From Telopea speciosissima (lineage: Eukaryota > Streptophyta > Magnoliopsida > Proteales > Proteaceae): DNA of 64,000 nt. The first letter of the stretch is position 1, and every line of letters starts with the position of its first letter. This document shows positions 36,801-46,938 of the stretch, piece by piece. The notes beneath the pieces were generated by a model. The model searched no databases, was not told the DNA's origin, and saw only the letters and a program-made list of their open reading frames with translations. The position numbers and the translations under genes were made by a program. The stretch is from the NCBI RefSeq assembly GCF_018873765.1, contig NC_057916.1, forward strand, positions 26,945,501 through 27,009,500, written 5' to 3'.

Positions 36801-39800
36801 ATGTAAAGAATGTCTTCCTCCTTGGAGATTTAGAAGAGGAAGTTTACATGGAAATGCCACCTGGGTTTGCTACTTCAAAGACCGAAGGGAAAGTTTGTCA
36901 TCTGAAGAAAACACTGTATGGCTTGAAGCAGTCACCAAGAACTTGGTTTGGGAGATTTCACAAAGCAATGGTAGCGAATGGCTACAAGCAAAGTAACACT
37001 GACCACACCCTATTTATGAAGAAGGTGGGGCAGCATATCACTGTGTTAATAGTTTACGTCGATGACATAGTGATTATTGGGAGTGACAGTGCAGAAGTGA
37101 AAAGGTTGAAAAAGTACTTAGGAACTGAATTTGAGGTGAAGGATCTAGGGAGACTTAGATATTTCTTGGAAATTGAAGTTGCCCATTCAGCTCGTGGCAT
37201 TTCTCTGTCCCAGTGGAAATATACACTTGATTTGCTAAGTGAAACAAGAGTGCTAGGTTGCAAACCTGCAGATACACCTCTAGAGCCAAACACACATCTG
37301 AAGAGTAAGGAAGGAGATCCGGTTGACAAGGGCAGTTATCAGAGGTTAGTTGATCGTTTGATATACTTATCTCACACCCAACCAGATATAGCCTTTGGTG
37401 TGAGCTTAGTATGATAAAGAAGAATTAGTAGGTTTTATACAAGAAACTAGGTAACCAATATTACAGATTATGGGAGAGAGTAATTGAAACCTGCCTGAGA
37501 CAAGAAACTAATATTACGGATAACCAATTTGGTTTTGTGCCAGAAAGATCACCTATAGAAGGTATCTATTTGCTTAGGAGACTAATGGAAAGATATTGAG
37601 AATGTAAGAAGGATCTCCATGTGGGCTTTATTGACTTACAAAAATCTTATGATAGAATCCTTAGAGAGTTAATATTTGGCAAATATTAGGGAAGAAAGTG
37701 TTTCAAGTAAATATGTGGACATAGTTGCAGATATCTATAATGATGCGGTGACTAGTGTAAGAACTGTGGGGAGGGTGGTCAAGGTAGTGAATTCCCAATT
37801 ACAATCAGATTACATTAAGGAACACTTTAAGTGACACAGAGAAGGTTGGACTTAGATTAAAACACTAATATGATGTGGAACAAGATGGCTATTTGTGTTA
37901 AGAATGTAGTTAAAGAAGCTCTAGGCAAATCTAAAGGAAAGGGACATTCATCTATGGAAACTTGGTGGTGGGATGATGAAGTTCAAGCTGACAGGCTAAG
38001 AAATCTAGTTTTAAAACTTGGTCAAGGACTAAGGATGAGGAGTTTCAGGTCTGAACCTCTCATAACAGGAGAGGTTGTTGGAGACGAAATCCTGGGGTAT
38101 TAGGTCACCTAGGGGCTAGGGCAGAAGATCCTTTGCCCAAAGTTTCAGTTCAAATGGATTAAACGTGAGTGAGATCGATCACTATTTTCTCAAACCTATC
38201 GGTTGGGATGTAGCAAGAAACAAAAGGTAGCAACAGGAAATAACAGGAAGATGAAAGGAAAGGAAGAATGGAAACGAAAAAGAGGTTCAAGGAAAGGAGA
38301 TTGTACCTGAGGAGCCAAGGTTGAGCCTGAGAGAGAGAAAATAATGCCACAACTCACCACCATGAGAGGTAAACCTTAAAACTGTCTGTCGTTGGATTAT
38401 ATTCAATATAAATAAGCAAGACTCGTTCTCTCCTACATTAGCTGAATATAGTAATCAAACCAAACTGGGAAACTAAATAACAATCAATTCTCCTACGTAT
38501 ATCTACTTCCTTAATAAAATAAAATTGCAAAATTACCAAATCCCAAATCCCTACATCTACTAGTAAGTGCATCAAATAAAGTGGAGGGATCCATCCAGAG
38601 TGTTGTGCGATCAATGTATTCCTTAAAACTCAAAGGAATATATCTAGTAATGATGTATGGAGCTGAAAGTTGGGCAGTGAAGGAACAACATAAAAATAAA
38701 CTTAGTGTAATGAGGTATTCCTTCAAAACTCAAAGGAATACGAAAAATTATGATGTACGGAACTGAATGTTGGGCAGTGAAGGAACAACATATAAACAAA
38801 CTTAATGTAGCTAAAATGAGGATGTTGAGAAGGATGAGTGGTAAAACTAGAAAAGATAAAATGTATTGCTGATTTAGGAGTAGCTTTGATACAAGATAAG
38901 AGTTGAGAAAGTGGTTTGAAGTGGCATGGACATGTGCAATGGAGGCCTGTAAATGCTCTAGTACAGAACGGTAATTTGATTCAGACTGAAGGAGCTAAAA
39001 GAGCTAGGGGAAGGCCTACAGTGACTCTAGGAGAAATGGTTTGGAAAGACATGCATAGCTTAGGACTAGTAACAAGTATGACTTTGAATAGAGTTGATTG
39101 AAGAAAAATGATCTAATTAGCTGACCCCAATTAGTTAGGATGAAGGTTGAGTCAAGTTGAGTTGTATTTCAAGTCTATAATCTTCGTCCTTATCTTTATT
39201 TGTTTCACCAGAACTACAAAACTCTGTTTGGTATTTCATATTTGACTGCTAGCAGCTACATAACCTTTGATTAATGATGAAGTTGACTTGCTGATTTTTC
39301 TTATCAATACTGTGATCAGATGAGCTGGTTTTATTAGTTGAAGAAACCTCTGAAGAAATATTAAATATTTACAACAGCGAGCAGGTGACCAAACTAAGCT
39401 GGACGTAGCTAAACTGAGAAAACTGATACGATTCTGCTGCTAGAATCTATGGCTTAGACCATACCTCTAAATTTTTTTTTGTCTCTTGAACTCCCACCAC
39501 CCTCTTCTCCTTTTTTCCTTTAACTTACTTTATTTTAATCTTATATAATTTTGGAAGGCTAATTAGGTGTCTGTGTTTCTTGATTTCGTAAGTCACATCT
39601 TTTCCCTTTGATATCTGATTTCATGACAATGGACCTAGTATTGTCAAGATTCAGTTAGGTGTATGCAATGCTCATTTGTTCATGTGTAATGCATAAGGAT
39701 TTCATAGATTTAGCATTGATTGTGACCTTCAGAATTCTTCAACTGGAACAAAGTCAAAATACGATATTGTGACGGTGCTTCTTTCTCTGGAAATCCAGAA

Positions 39801-42800
39801 AGTGAATTTAAGGTAACTTCGAGTGGCTTTTTTTTTGGTGATCTTCACTTTAATTTATGTGATTACTGTTATAGAAATTCTTCTGTTCCTTGATATCTAC
39901 TCATTAAATGAAAATAACTTTTGGTTAATTATATTTTTATGCTTTCTTGTGGTGCAGAATGGAACAGAACTTTTCTTTAGAGGTCAGCTCATCTGGAAAG
40001 AAATAATGGGTGAACTCCTTTCAATAGGATTAGCTCATGTTAGCCAGGTCTCTTTCATAATTGCAATTATGTATTCTCTTCCCCAGTTTCCCAAGTTCTT
40101 TTCTGTATTGTAAAGGAACCAAAGATTACTATTTTATAGGTTAAAGCAACTTTAAGGACATCTCTATAGAGAATTAGTGATTTACACCTGGACTTTGGCT
40201 GCTTATTCTTCGACTTAGATGCACATTGTGGAAATGACCTTGGAGTCAAAAGCTTGTTTTTTCTTTTTCTATCATTTCTTATTCCAATTCATTGTTTTTA
40301 TTTTCAACCCACTGTTTACTCTAGGTACCCTGCTATGCCCTTTGCTATCGTACTGAATCAAATAAAACTATGTGCATAAACTGCAATAAGGGGTTCTAGT
40401 GGTTGAGTGGTTCTGCTCATATCCAGTATACAAAACTTTGAGCCGCTAAAATCCCAATGCGGTACTCTTTTAATTGTAGAGTAGGAATACCAAGATGGGT
40501 CATCAAAAGACTATTTTTGTCTGTTGGGTGAGATAAAATTGACATTTCCCCATCATGTTTAATGAAGTTATATGTACATAGGATGTCATGAAAGATTGAA
40601 ACATTGTCCCACTCAAAACCTGTTTTGTAATTTTCAAGGTTCCAGGTTTCGGTTTTGAGCCTGGTCAAGGTTTCAGGTTTCGGTTGAAACCTGTACATTT
40701 TTTTTTTTTGCAAGTTTCAATGGTTGGTTTCAAGGGCCAACTGGCCAAATTAGGTCCTGAAACCTCTAGGAAACCCTATTTTAGGCCCGCTAAACAAAAC
40801 ATTGTGGAACCCTTAGATTTTAAAAAATTACATCCAAAATGGTAGTTTGACTTCGGACCCTAGGTTGGTAGTGTATGCTGTATACATTCTCTAAACTGAA
40901 ATCTGGAACCTTGATGCCAACCACCAAGTTTTTTTTTTTTGCAAAAATTAGTTTTTGGAAAAAGTGATATACCTCCAACTTTGAATCTTGCTCAAATCTT
41001 CCAACAACACAACAAATCATTGTTCCCACTGCATTCCTCTTCTGCCCAAGTACAGCAATGATTTGGCCAAGAAAGCACAAACATTGGGGTCTTCAACCTT
41101 CAGTGCCAGAACCAGATGAAGTGAGTGAAATAGGTCGACCCATTTCGCTCGAAGTATGGAATTTATACTAAAGGCTTTGAATAGTTTCAACTGAAATATC
41201 GGTGAACCGAAACAATAGACCGAAATTTCGGTCGAAACATTGCAATCCTTCAGTATCGCATGCTGTTTCGTTTCGACAGCCTGCAAAACCGAAATATTTC
41301 GGTGGGTTTCATAAAATTTCGTCGAAACCTTGTAACATGGTAATTGTCACGTGACATAGCTAGGATTCTATAAGCTGCTAGCCAATTCCTCTCAACCTCC
41401 TGTTTACCTTAAGATTATCTTGCAAAGGGCTTTGTCCCTTTAATAAAGAAACCATAGTCGAAAGAAAATAAGGGTTCTCTTTCTATTCTTGAAACTTTTC
41501 TGAAAATTACAATAACAATTGGGAATGAAAAATTTTTGCTAATATATTTTATTTCTTCACAGGCGGTTCTTTCAGGATGCTCTTCTGGTGGGTTGGCAAC
41601 TCTTATACACTGTGATGATTTCCGTGAACTTTTGCCGAAGGATGCTATAGTCAAGTGTGTTGCAGATGCAGGCTTCTTCCTTGATGTGTATGTCTATTAT
41701 ATATGTCGTATTTCCTCTTTGCAGAAGCTTTTGTAAATATCTTTTAGTGCCATATTTATTTTCACATTATCCATAAGATGGTCTTGAAAATGTTCAGTAA
41801 AGGATAAAAACTAGACTGTGGATCATATGGTCGATAAAAATCAGATCATGTTGAATTTTACGCATCTAATTTCTGAGATAGGATCTACTGAATTGTGGGT
41901 ACTGATCCTAAGGATATGAGATATGTGCAAATTGTCATTGCATCAGGCCATTGTACATGTCCTGTGTCACAAGAATGAAGTTGCTCCCCAACTAACACTC
42001 CTGATAAAACGGAAAACTCCAATTAATCAGAATAAGACATTCATAAAACTCCCAATCTTACTCAAACTTTTTATTTTATTTGGATTCTAGATCCCCCCCT
42101 GCAAATTTCTAAATTATAAAGCAGCAGTTCTTTTAAACTGATAAAAACTAAATGGGAGGTAGTTTTCTGTCCGGGAGTGTGGCCTACGCCAGCACTCCCA
42201 TGTGTCTATCTCTCTCCTCCTCAAAACAAGGGGGCAGAGGTGTCTTTTCATATGGGGAGGAGAGAGATAGACTCATGGGAGTGCTGGCATAGGCCACACT
42301 CCGCCAGCACTCCCGGACAGAGTTCTTTTACCCAAACTAAATTTACCATATGAAGCCCCCTCCCCACAAAGAAAAAAGGACTTTAGTATTAATGATGAAA
42401 CTTATTTCCTGAAAGCTTATTATATCAAGGTGCATTCTCTCAATGAATATTCTTGAACTGCTAATTTGGACTGGTCTTAACTAATCCGTAATCTTTCTAA
42501 GTTCTTTGACCAGCCTAATTTCTGAATGGTGGTTTGATAGTTTAACACCAGTGGACCAAGCCATTAATATATACCTGTTATGGCCTAAGTAGTAATTGTG
42601 TGTTTTTCTTATATCATTCGTAAATATGTTGTATTTTTTTATTCTTATCTGATCATTATGCATTTTCTCCACTTCAGGAAAGATATTTCTGGGAACTCCG
42701 CTATTCAATCTTTCTACCGTAACGTTGTCGACCTCCAGGTCATGCTTCTGATCTTCAGATTCATATCTATGTATCCCTGCATGTATCTGTACATGCTTAT

Positions 42801-45465
42801 GCATTCAAACTTCAAACTAGAAGCTCCACCTGTACCCATGTATAAATTCCCCTTGGAGATGTGCTTGCTAAATTTTTGGAGTCAGTGTATACTTTATGAA
42901 TGTTAAACTCTTTAATTTTTCCAAAGGTAGCTGTTGATGTCATTTTCTTTATTATCATTTTCGCAGGGTGTAGTGCAAAGTTTGAACAAAGATTGCATCT
43001 CCAGGATGGAACCATCTCAGGCAGGTCTTGATTTCAATCCACTGTCTGCCTAATGACACTGCAAACAATGTTCTAAATCTCGGAGCTTAGGCCAGTTTCA
43101 ACCAGCCAGAAAATCGTTATTTCCCAGGTTTTAACCTAAACCAGGTCGAAACCAGGTATTTTCTGGGCAAAACTCGACATGTCATGTGTTGTCAAAACTG
43201 GTTGAAACTAGTCGAAACTAGGCTGGTCAAAATTGGTTGAAACTGGTTGAAACTACCGAAATCTTCGAAATATGGTTGAAACTGGTTGAAACTACCGAAA
43301 TGTTTGAAATATGGTCGAAACCAGTCGAAACCTGACTTGTACCAAGTGTCGTTTCGGTTTCTTTGGAAACCGAGATATCTCGGTCAAAACCAGTGGTTTT
43401 TGAGTTTTGACCGAGTCCTTGAACCATGACTGCAAATCAGATCTGGGATTATCTTTCTGTTTTTGTTCTCTGGCTAATGGTTTGATATCGTGTGCTTTGA
43501 ATCGTGATATCAGTGTTTCTTTCCACAAGAAATTATTAAGAACACAAAGACCCCGGTTTTCCTGGTCCACCCAGCTTATGACATATGGCAGGTATATACT
43601 AGTATGTATCAAGTTTCATTTCTTCATTCTGAGAACTGCAATTCTCCAACATCAACGTTTCTTGTCCCATTTTGGTATTAGTTTATATAACCATTCAATT
43701 TATTTTTTTCCCAGATACAAAACATTTTGGTCCCAGGTGTGTCAGATCCTCATCATGAATGGCTAAAATGTAGGCTAAACATATACAATTGTAACCGCAG
43801 GCAGATTAAAGTACTACAAGGTAATAAACCAGCTTATGAACATTGACATGTCTATTTTCTAACTGTCCAAGAAAAGTTGCCACATGGCATTAATAAATGA
43901 TATATGGTACTTAAGGAACAAGTGCAGACACAAGGACTAATTATTGAAAACTTGAGGTACTACCTTGATGACCTTATTGTTTGACATGAACTCGATCAAA
44001 ATGATCATGACCATCCAATCCTAAGGAATTTTTCTTAGATCACTATGTCTGACTATTTAATAAGTGAAGATGTGATACATGACATGATATTGTTAAGAGT
44101 TATCTGATTTCTTTGACTTTTGACCAAGGTGATCTCCTAAAAAAGACCATTGAAGGGAGTTCCTTATCCCTGAAAGCCCCTCCATGACCTCCATTGAAGA
44201 GAGTAGAATATCACTGTGGCTACTGTGCTCAGAGTACGAATTTATCCTATAGTTATAAACTTCCATATTAGTGCCTGATCTACTAATGGAATTATCATGA
44301 ACAGAATTCCGGAGTTCACTGCTGAAGGCACTGGAAGAATTTCGGCAAAAGAAGAATGGGGGAATGTTTATAAATTCTTGCTTTGTTCACTGCCAGACAT
44401 GGATGACTAGCACATGGCATTCACCTGGCTCTCCAAGAATCAATAATAAGGTAATGAACACAAGTCTTCTCACAGGTTTAACTTCAGTTGAAGACGTAGA
44501 TACTTGTAGATTTAAGTTTGACTAGTTTCAGAGATTACTGACCATAAAGCTCTTACTTGCTTGGAAATCCATTCCTCAAATTGCAACTTAAAGGCCCATA
44601 GATTGGTTTCCTTTTACTTCTTTTTACAGTACTGTGTGCCTGCATTAACTAAATGTGTGCATTTGTTCTGCAATGCATCATGTGGTATGTGCTTTTACCT
44701 CTTTCGTCTGCCTCAACTTCCTCCTTGAAATGATCACTCATATTATGGAAGTGGTGTTCCAACGAAGTTTTCTTCTATCTACATGTTCTGATTCTCACTG
44801 AGGTCAATTGTACCAATTTGTCACTCCCTCTGATGCTTGGTAGCTTTTTTATTTTAATTTTTGGTATTGGAACATTATGTTCTACTTCACCTTCTGCCGT
44901 TGGATGCTTTGGATCTTCCACTAGTGTGTTTCATAGAAAGTAGATACTTATGTTAGCTTGGAACTATGGTAGTGGTATCCATGTTGGAATCTTTCGGATG
45001 GTTTAATATAGTACTTCACATAAGGTTTAGAAACTGGATTCTATTCTATGAAATTTTAAATTAATTTAATATGAATGGATTCATTTCATTTCTTTTTCTT
45101 TTTTTTAATATATGGGCAATTTCATTTTTTAATTATGACATCAGAATGCTGGTGACTACCACAGAATGATGTGTTGTATTCTTGTATTTGAACACGATTG
45201 ATTTGGTAATGTCTTCTCTTGCATGTCTCATGAGTTTCTTATAGTGCCCATTGAAAGATTAACATATAAATTCTAATCCAAAACGTCTACATAATCTGGG
45301 AAGCTAACTTCCTCTGTGTTTCTGTTATGATTACAGACAATTGCGGAGTCTGTTGGTGATTGGTACTTCAACCGGAGAGTAGTCACAGAAATTGATTGTG
45401 CATATCCATGCAATCCCACTTGTTTCAATATGATTTTGGTTGGACCAATGGGCCAAAGAACTTAA
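24835..45465 (+). CDS. PAE: Pectin acetylesterase (Notum/PAE family, CE13)
   Basis: Twelve exons: 24835-25060, 25234-25316, 25635-25764, 39733-39812, 39958-40047, 41563-41687, 42678-42738, 42967-43020, 43514-43591, 43715-43820, 44305-44450, 45337-45465. Total 1308 nt (435 aa), close to family size, with phases consistent throughout. Intron 8 requires a GC donor at 43021; all others are GT-AG. A membrane anchor lies at about residues 21-42 ([20 protein letters not shown]). Family blocks: [48 protein letters not shown]. Candidate triad: Ser210 in GCSSGG, Asp306 in AYDIWQ, His373 in SCFVHCQ, assigned by analogy to Notum. The enzyme removes acetyl groups from wall pectin in the secretory pathway or apoplast. 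Intron 3 is 13,968 bp and packed with transposons, yet the exons are intact, so the gene is probably functional if that intron splices. Confidence 0.92.
26076..26410 (-). repeat. 3' LTR of copia-1
   Basis: On the minus strand the sequence runs from a purine tract (AGCTTGAGGGGGAG) straight into TGTTAAAACG, the usual polypurine tract/LTR start, and ends ACTCTGACA near 26076. The distal boundary is inferred because no partner LTR remains. Confidence 0.6.
26775..26988. other. Poly-C tract flanked by exact 58-bp duplicates: suspected assembly artefact
   Basis: Bases 26775-26832 and 26931-26988 are identical over 58 bp. Between them lie 98 bp made almost only of C with a few T. The duplicate belongs to the copia-1 RNase H frame, which reads on if one copy and the C tract are removed. 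This is the pattern of a bad read or gap join, for example low-signal poly-G read on the other strand. Confidence 0.8.
27040..27860. mobile_element. Unclassified insert A inside copia-1
   Basis: Separates the GKGLIYH block of copia-1 (about 27930) from LDVDWAG (about 27030). Contains an exact 22-bp palindrome at 27058-27079 (centre CACGTG), a TATA-like TATATAATGTAATG near 27376, GAGAGGC/GTGAGAGAC phrases at 27450-27530, and a MITE B copy. The GAGAGAC portion resembles the reverse complement of insert B, so both may be parts of one LTR-like or other repeat family. Exact ends unresolved. Confidence 0.5.
27630..27780. mobile_element. MITE family B copy 2, 9-bp target duplication
   Basis: Ends ATGTTCTCTGTGC... 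and ...GCACAGAGAACAT are inverted. TTAAAAAAA flanks it at 27621-27629 and 27781-27789. The duplication is low-complexity here, but length and position match the other two copies. Confidence 0.75.
28256..28870. mobile_element. Unclassified insert B inside copia-1 RT
   Basis: Interrupts copia-1 between RT blocks at about 28250 and 28875. Holds TCTCTCACCCGCGGCC and similar phrases that match insert A in reverse orientation, a poly-C run at about 28517-28527, and no ORF of note. Boundaries approximate. Confidence 0.45.
29815..29953 (+). repeat. 5' LTR of copia-2
   Basis: Starts TGTTGTAATGGG and ends AATTCCA, followed one base later by ATGGTATCAGAGC, the primer-binding site complementary to initiator Met tRNA. 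A short LTR of 139 bp. The start is inferred from the TG and family look; no 3' partner survives. Confidence 0.65.
33536..33560. repeat. Hairpin in 5' LTR, loop CCCAC
   Basis: Stem CCAGAATACC / GGTATTCTGG (10 bp, perfect) with a 5-nt loop CCCAC. The same hairpin in the 3' LTR has the loop in reverse complement. Confidence 0.95.
36570..36594. repeat. Hairpin in 3' LTR, loop GTGGG
   Basis: Same 10-bp stem as 33536-33560, with loop GTGGG, the reverse complement of CCCAC. Confidence 0.95.
37414..38110 (+). mobile_element. RTE-type LINE fragments, scrambled order
   Basis: RT pieces at about 37460-37850 ([61 protein letters not shown]) are typical of plant RTE elements. They are followed at 37870-38050 by the linker [30 protein letters not shown], which normally lies before the RT. 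Two fragments have therefore been joined or rearranged. Not functional. Confidence 0.75.
38111..38585. other. Unclassified insert between RTE pieces
   Basis: A/T-rich; no ORF or family resemblance. Separates the RTE linker fragment from the RTE 3' end. Confidence 0.35.
38586..39170 (+). mobile_element. RTE-type LINE 3' end with internal tandem duplication
   Basis: Frames read [51 protein letters not shown] and [18 protein letters not shown], the conserved C-terminus of plant RTE ORFs, ending near the usual CTGACCCCAATTAGTTAGGA tail at about 39120. A 99-bp segment is tandemly duplicated (38616-38714 and 38715-38813) with divergence. Confidence 0.8.
40600..41340. repeat. GAAAC/GTTTCGG word-repeat region in PAE intron 5
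   Basis: Built of recurring TTTCGGTTGAAACC, GGTTTC and CGAAATTTCGGTCGAAAC phrases in both orientations. Related in style to 43075-43430 in intron 8. Origin unknown; non-coding. Confidence 0.5.
42166..42323. mobile_element. MITE family A copy 2 in PAE intron 6
   Basis: Arms start CTGTCCGGGAGTGTGGCC and end with CACTCCCGGACAG; the interior is almost identical to 12919-13049. The right arm carries an extra GCCAGCACTCCC repeat. Close similarity to the 12.9-kb copy suggests fairly recent activity. Confidence 0.8.
43021..43022 (+). promoter_or_regulatory. GC 5' splice site of PAE intron 8
   Basis: TCTCAG|GCAGGT: the exon after this intron (from 43514, reading CFFPQE) needs phase 0, which only the GC donor at 43021 gives. 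The GT four bases downstream would break the frame. Confidence 0.7.
43075..43430. repeat. GGTTGAAACT word-repeat in PAE intron 8
   Basis: Includes a short imperfect tandem of about 48 bp (TGGTTGAAACTACCGAAAT...GAAATATGG, at about 43230-43320) within a region of GAAACC/GGTTTC words. It ends less than 100 bp before exon 9. Confidence 0.6.
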
Positions 45466-46768
45466 GATTGAGAGGTCTACCAGGATTTCAAAAAAAAAAA
45501 AACTCTTCGGTTGTAAGCTCTTTCTTATCGTGCGGCTGTCACTTCATAGTTTGATTCCATGTTCTTGTTTTTTAGTTGTTGTGCATTTTGTTTTCCATTT
45601 TGTATGTCTAAGGTTCATCTTCATTTTAACTGATTTTTTTACTTTATTGTACCTTGCTAGTTTCTGAAGCTTGTTAGATTAAAGCAGGTCTATGATATGG
45701 TCCCAGTTCTCTGTCTTTTTGATAGTTTCCTTTGTATAAAAGAAATACCGGAAAATCTTTACAGTTGAGGCAAGCCTGTTTTCACCGAAGGAAAATCAAA
45801 TGTTGCTGCTATTCTGGCCTTCTTTGTTTTTTTTTTTTTCTTTTTTCTACATCATTTCTGGCTCAAGAATGTATTTCAAGCTTCTGAGAACTAAGTCATC
45901 CAGTTTGTATTGTAAGCCAACACCTTATAGGGGCATTGGTATGTACTAAATAAATGATTGATTAATAGCACATACCTTATAGTGGAAGTTGACTGGAGAA
46001 AGGAAAGTATCTCTGAGTTGGTGTCGTAGGCTACGCCAGCACTCCCTCTTTCTCCTCCAAACATTCTCTCCTCTCCACCTCTATTGACAAACCATGTCTA
46101 GCCCTCCCAATCTGCCAGCTCAGTGAACACTCCTCTAAGTTCCCAGCGAGCTCAGTGAACACTCCCTAAAAAGAAAGGGAAAAGTATCCCCTGCTCTCTA
46201 TTGATGAAACTGTTTCTACGCCTCCATTGGTGTGGTGTGGGAAATTCCTTTCAGTGGCGTGGAAAACCCTTGCTCAAAGAAAATTTTATTTTTTCAGATG
46301 TCTTGGGAAGGGAAGGGAAGGGAAGGTAACTATAGGTTAAGAATGAAAGTAGGGCATACATAATAAAGACAGTTATAAGAGCATTGAAGATGTTGGCTTG
46401 CTGCAATGAATGCATAGTTTTAAAACCTGCCTGAAAATGTCCCCACTCCCCAGGTCTTTCAGTTTTGAGTAGTGACCCTCGTTATCGACTATTGCCACAA
46501 AATGACACGTTTCATCAGTTCTCCTTTTTCGTTTTTTAATTGGTTTTTTGGCAAAAATATGGCAGCATGGATGGGCTGCATGCTTAAAAACATGATTCAA
46601 CTGTTCTACTCACATGGTTAATGATGTGAGAGTTTATAACCTTATAGATCTCTTATGAATTAATCACATGTCAGATTATGTACAAAAATTAAATCATATG
46701 TCTAGCTTGTATTCATTTTTTACTTTTATATTTTGGATGATTTATAATTTTGGTTTTTATTCTTTTTA
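45466..46768. other. 3' flank of PAE and intergenic DNA
   Basis: T-rich probable 3' UTR to about 45900. A short MITE A-like phrase (GGCTACGCCAGCACTCCC) at 46030-46050 and a GGGAAGGGAAGGGAAGG tract at about 46307. No gene seen. Confidence 0.4.
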
Positions 46769-46938
46769 AGGGAGAAAGAATGCCACCTGGTCGCATGCAG
46801 CGCGTGGTCCTTGTGCCTAGACATAGGGTCGTGCAAAATAACCGCCATGCCCCCATGGAAAGATGAAATCCTTGAGGGCGACCTTGTGTTGGGCATAAGG
46901 GCCATGCGTCGCATGCGACCATATGGTGTTCTCTTTCC
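46769..46938. mobile_element. MITE family C copy 3
   Basis: Starts GGGAGAAAGAATGCCACC and ends GTTCTCTTTCC, with the arms also complementary further in (GGTCGCATGCAGCGC against GCGTCGCATGCGACC). Non-coding. Confidence 0.65.

Larger units (their letters stand above)
29954..37413 (+). mobile_element. copia-2: Ty1/copia remnant (gag, IN, RT) in PAE intron 3
   Basis: Domains in order: gag with UBN2-like region at about 30382-31054 (one frameshift near 30560); zinc knuckle [13 protein letters not shown] at about 31150; protease [10 protein letters not shown] at about 31471-31500; gag-pre/integrase 31498-32415 ([34 protein letters not shown]), continued in another frame to about 32700; RT start 33200-33517 ([27 protein letters not shown]); then, after a nested LTR element, RT continues 36784-37413 ([55 protein letters not shown]). 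RNase H and 3' LTR are missing; RTE LINE sequence follows. Several stops and frameshifts: inactive. Confidence 0.88.
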
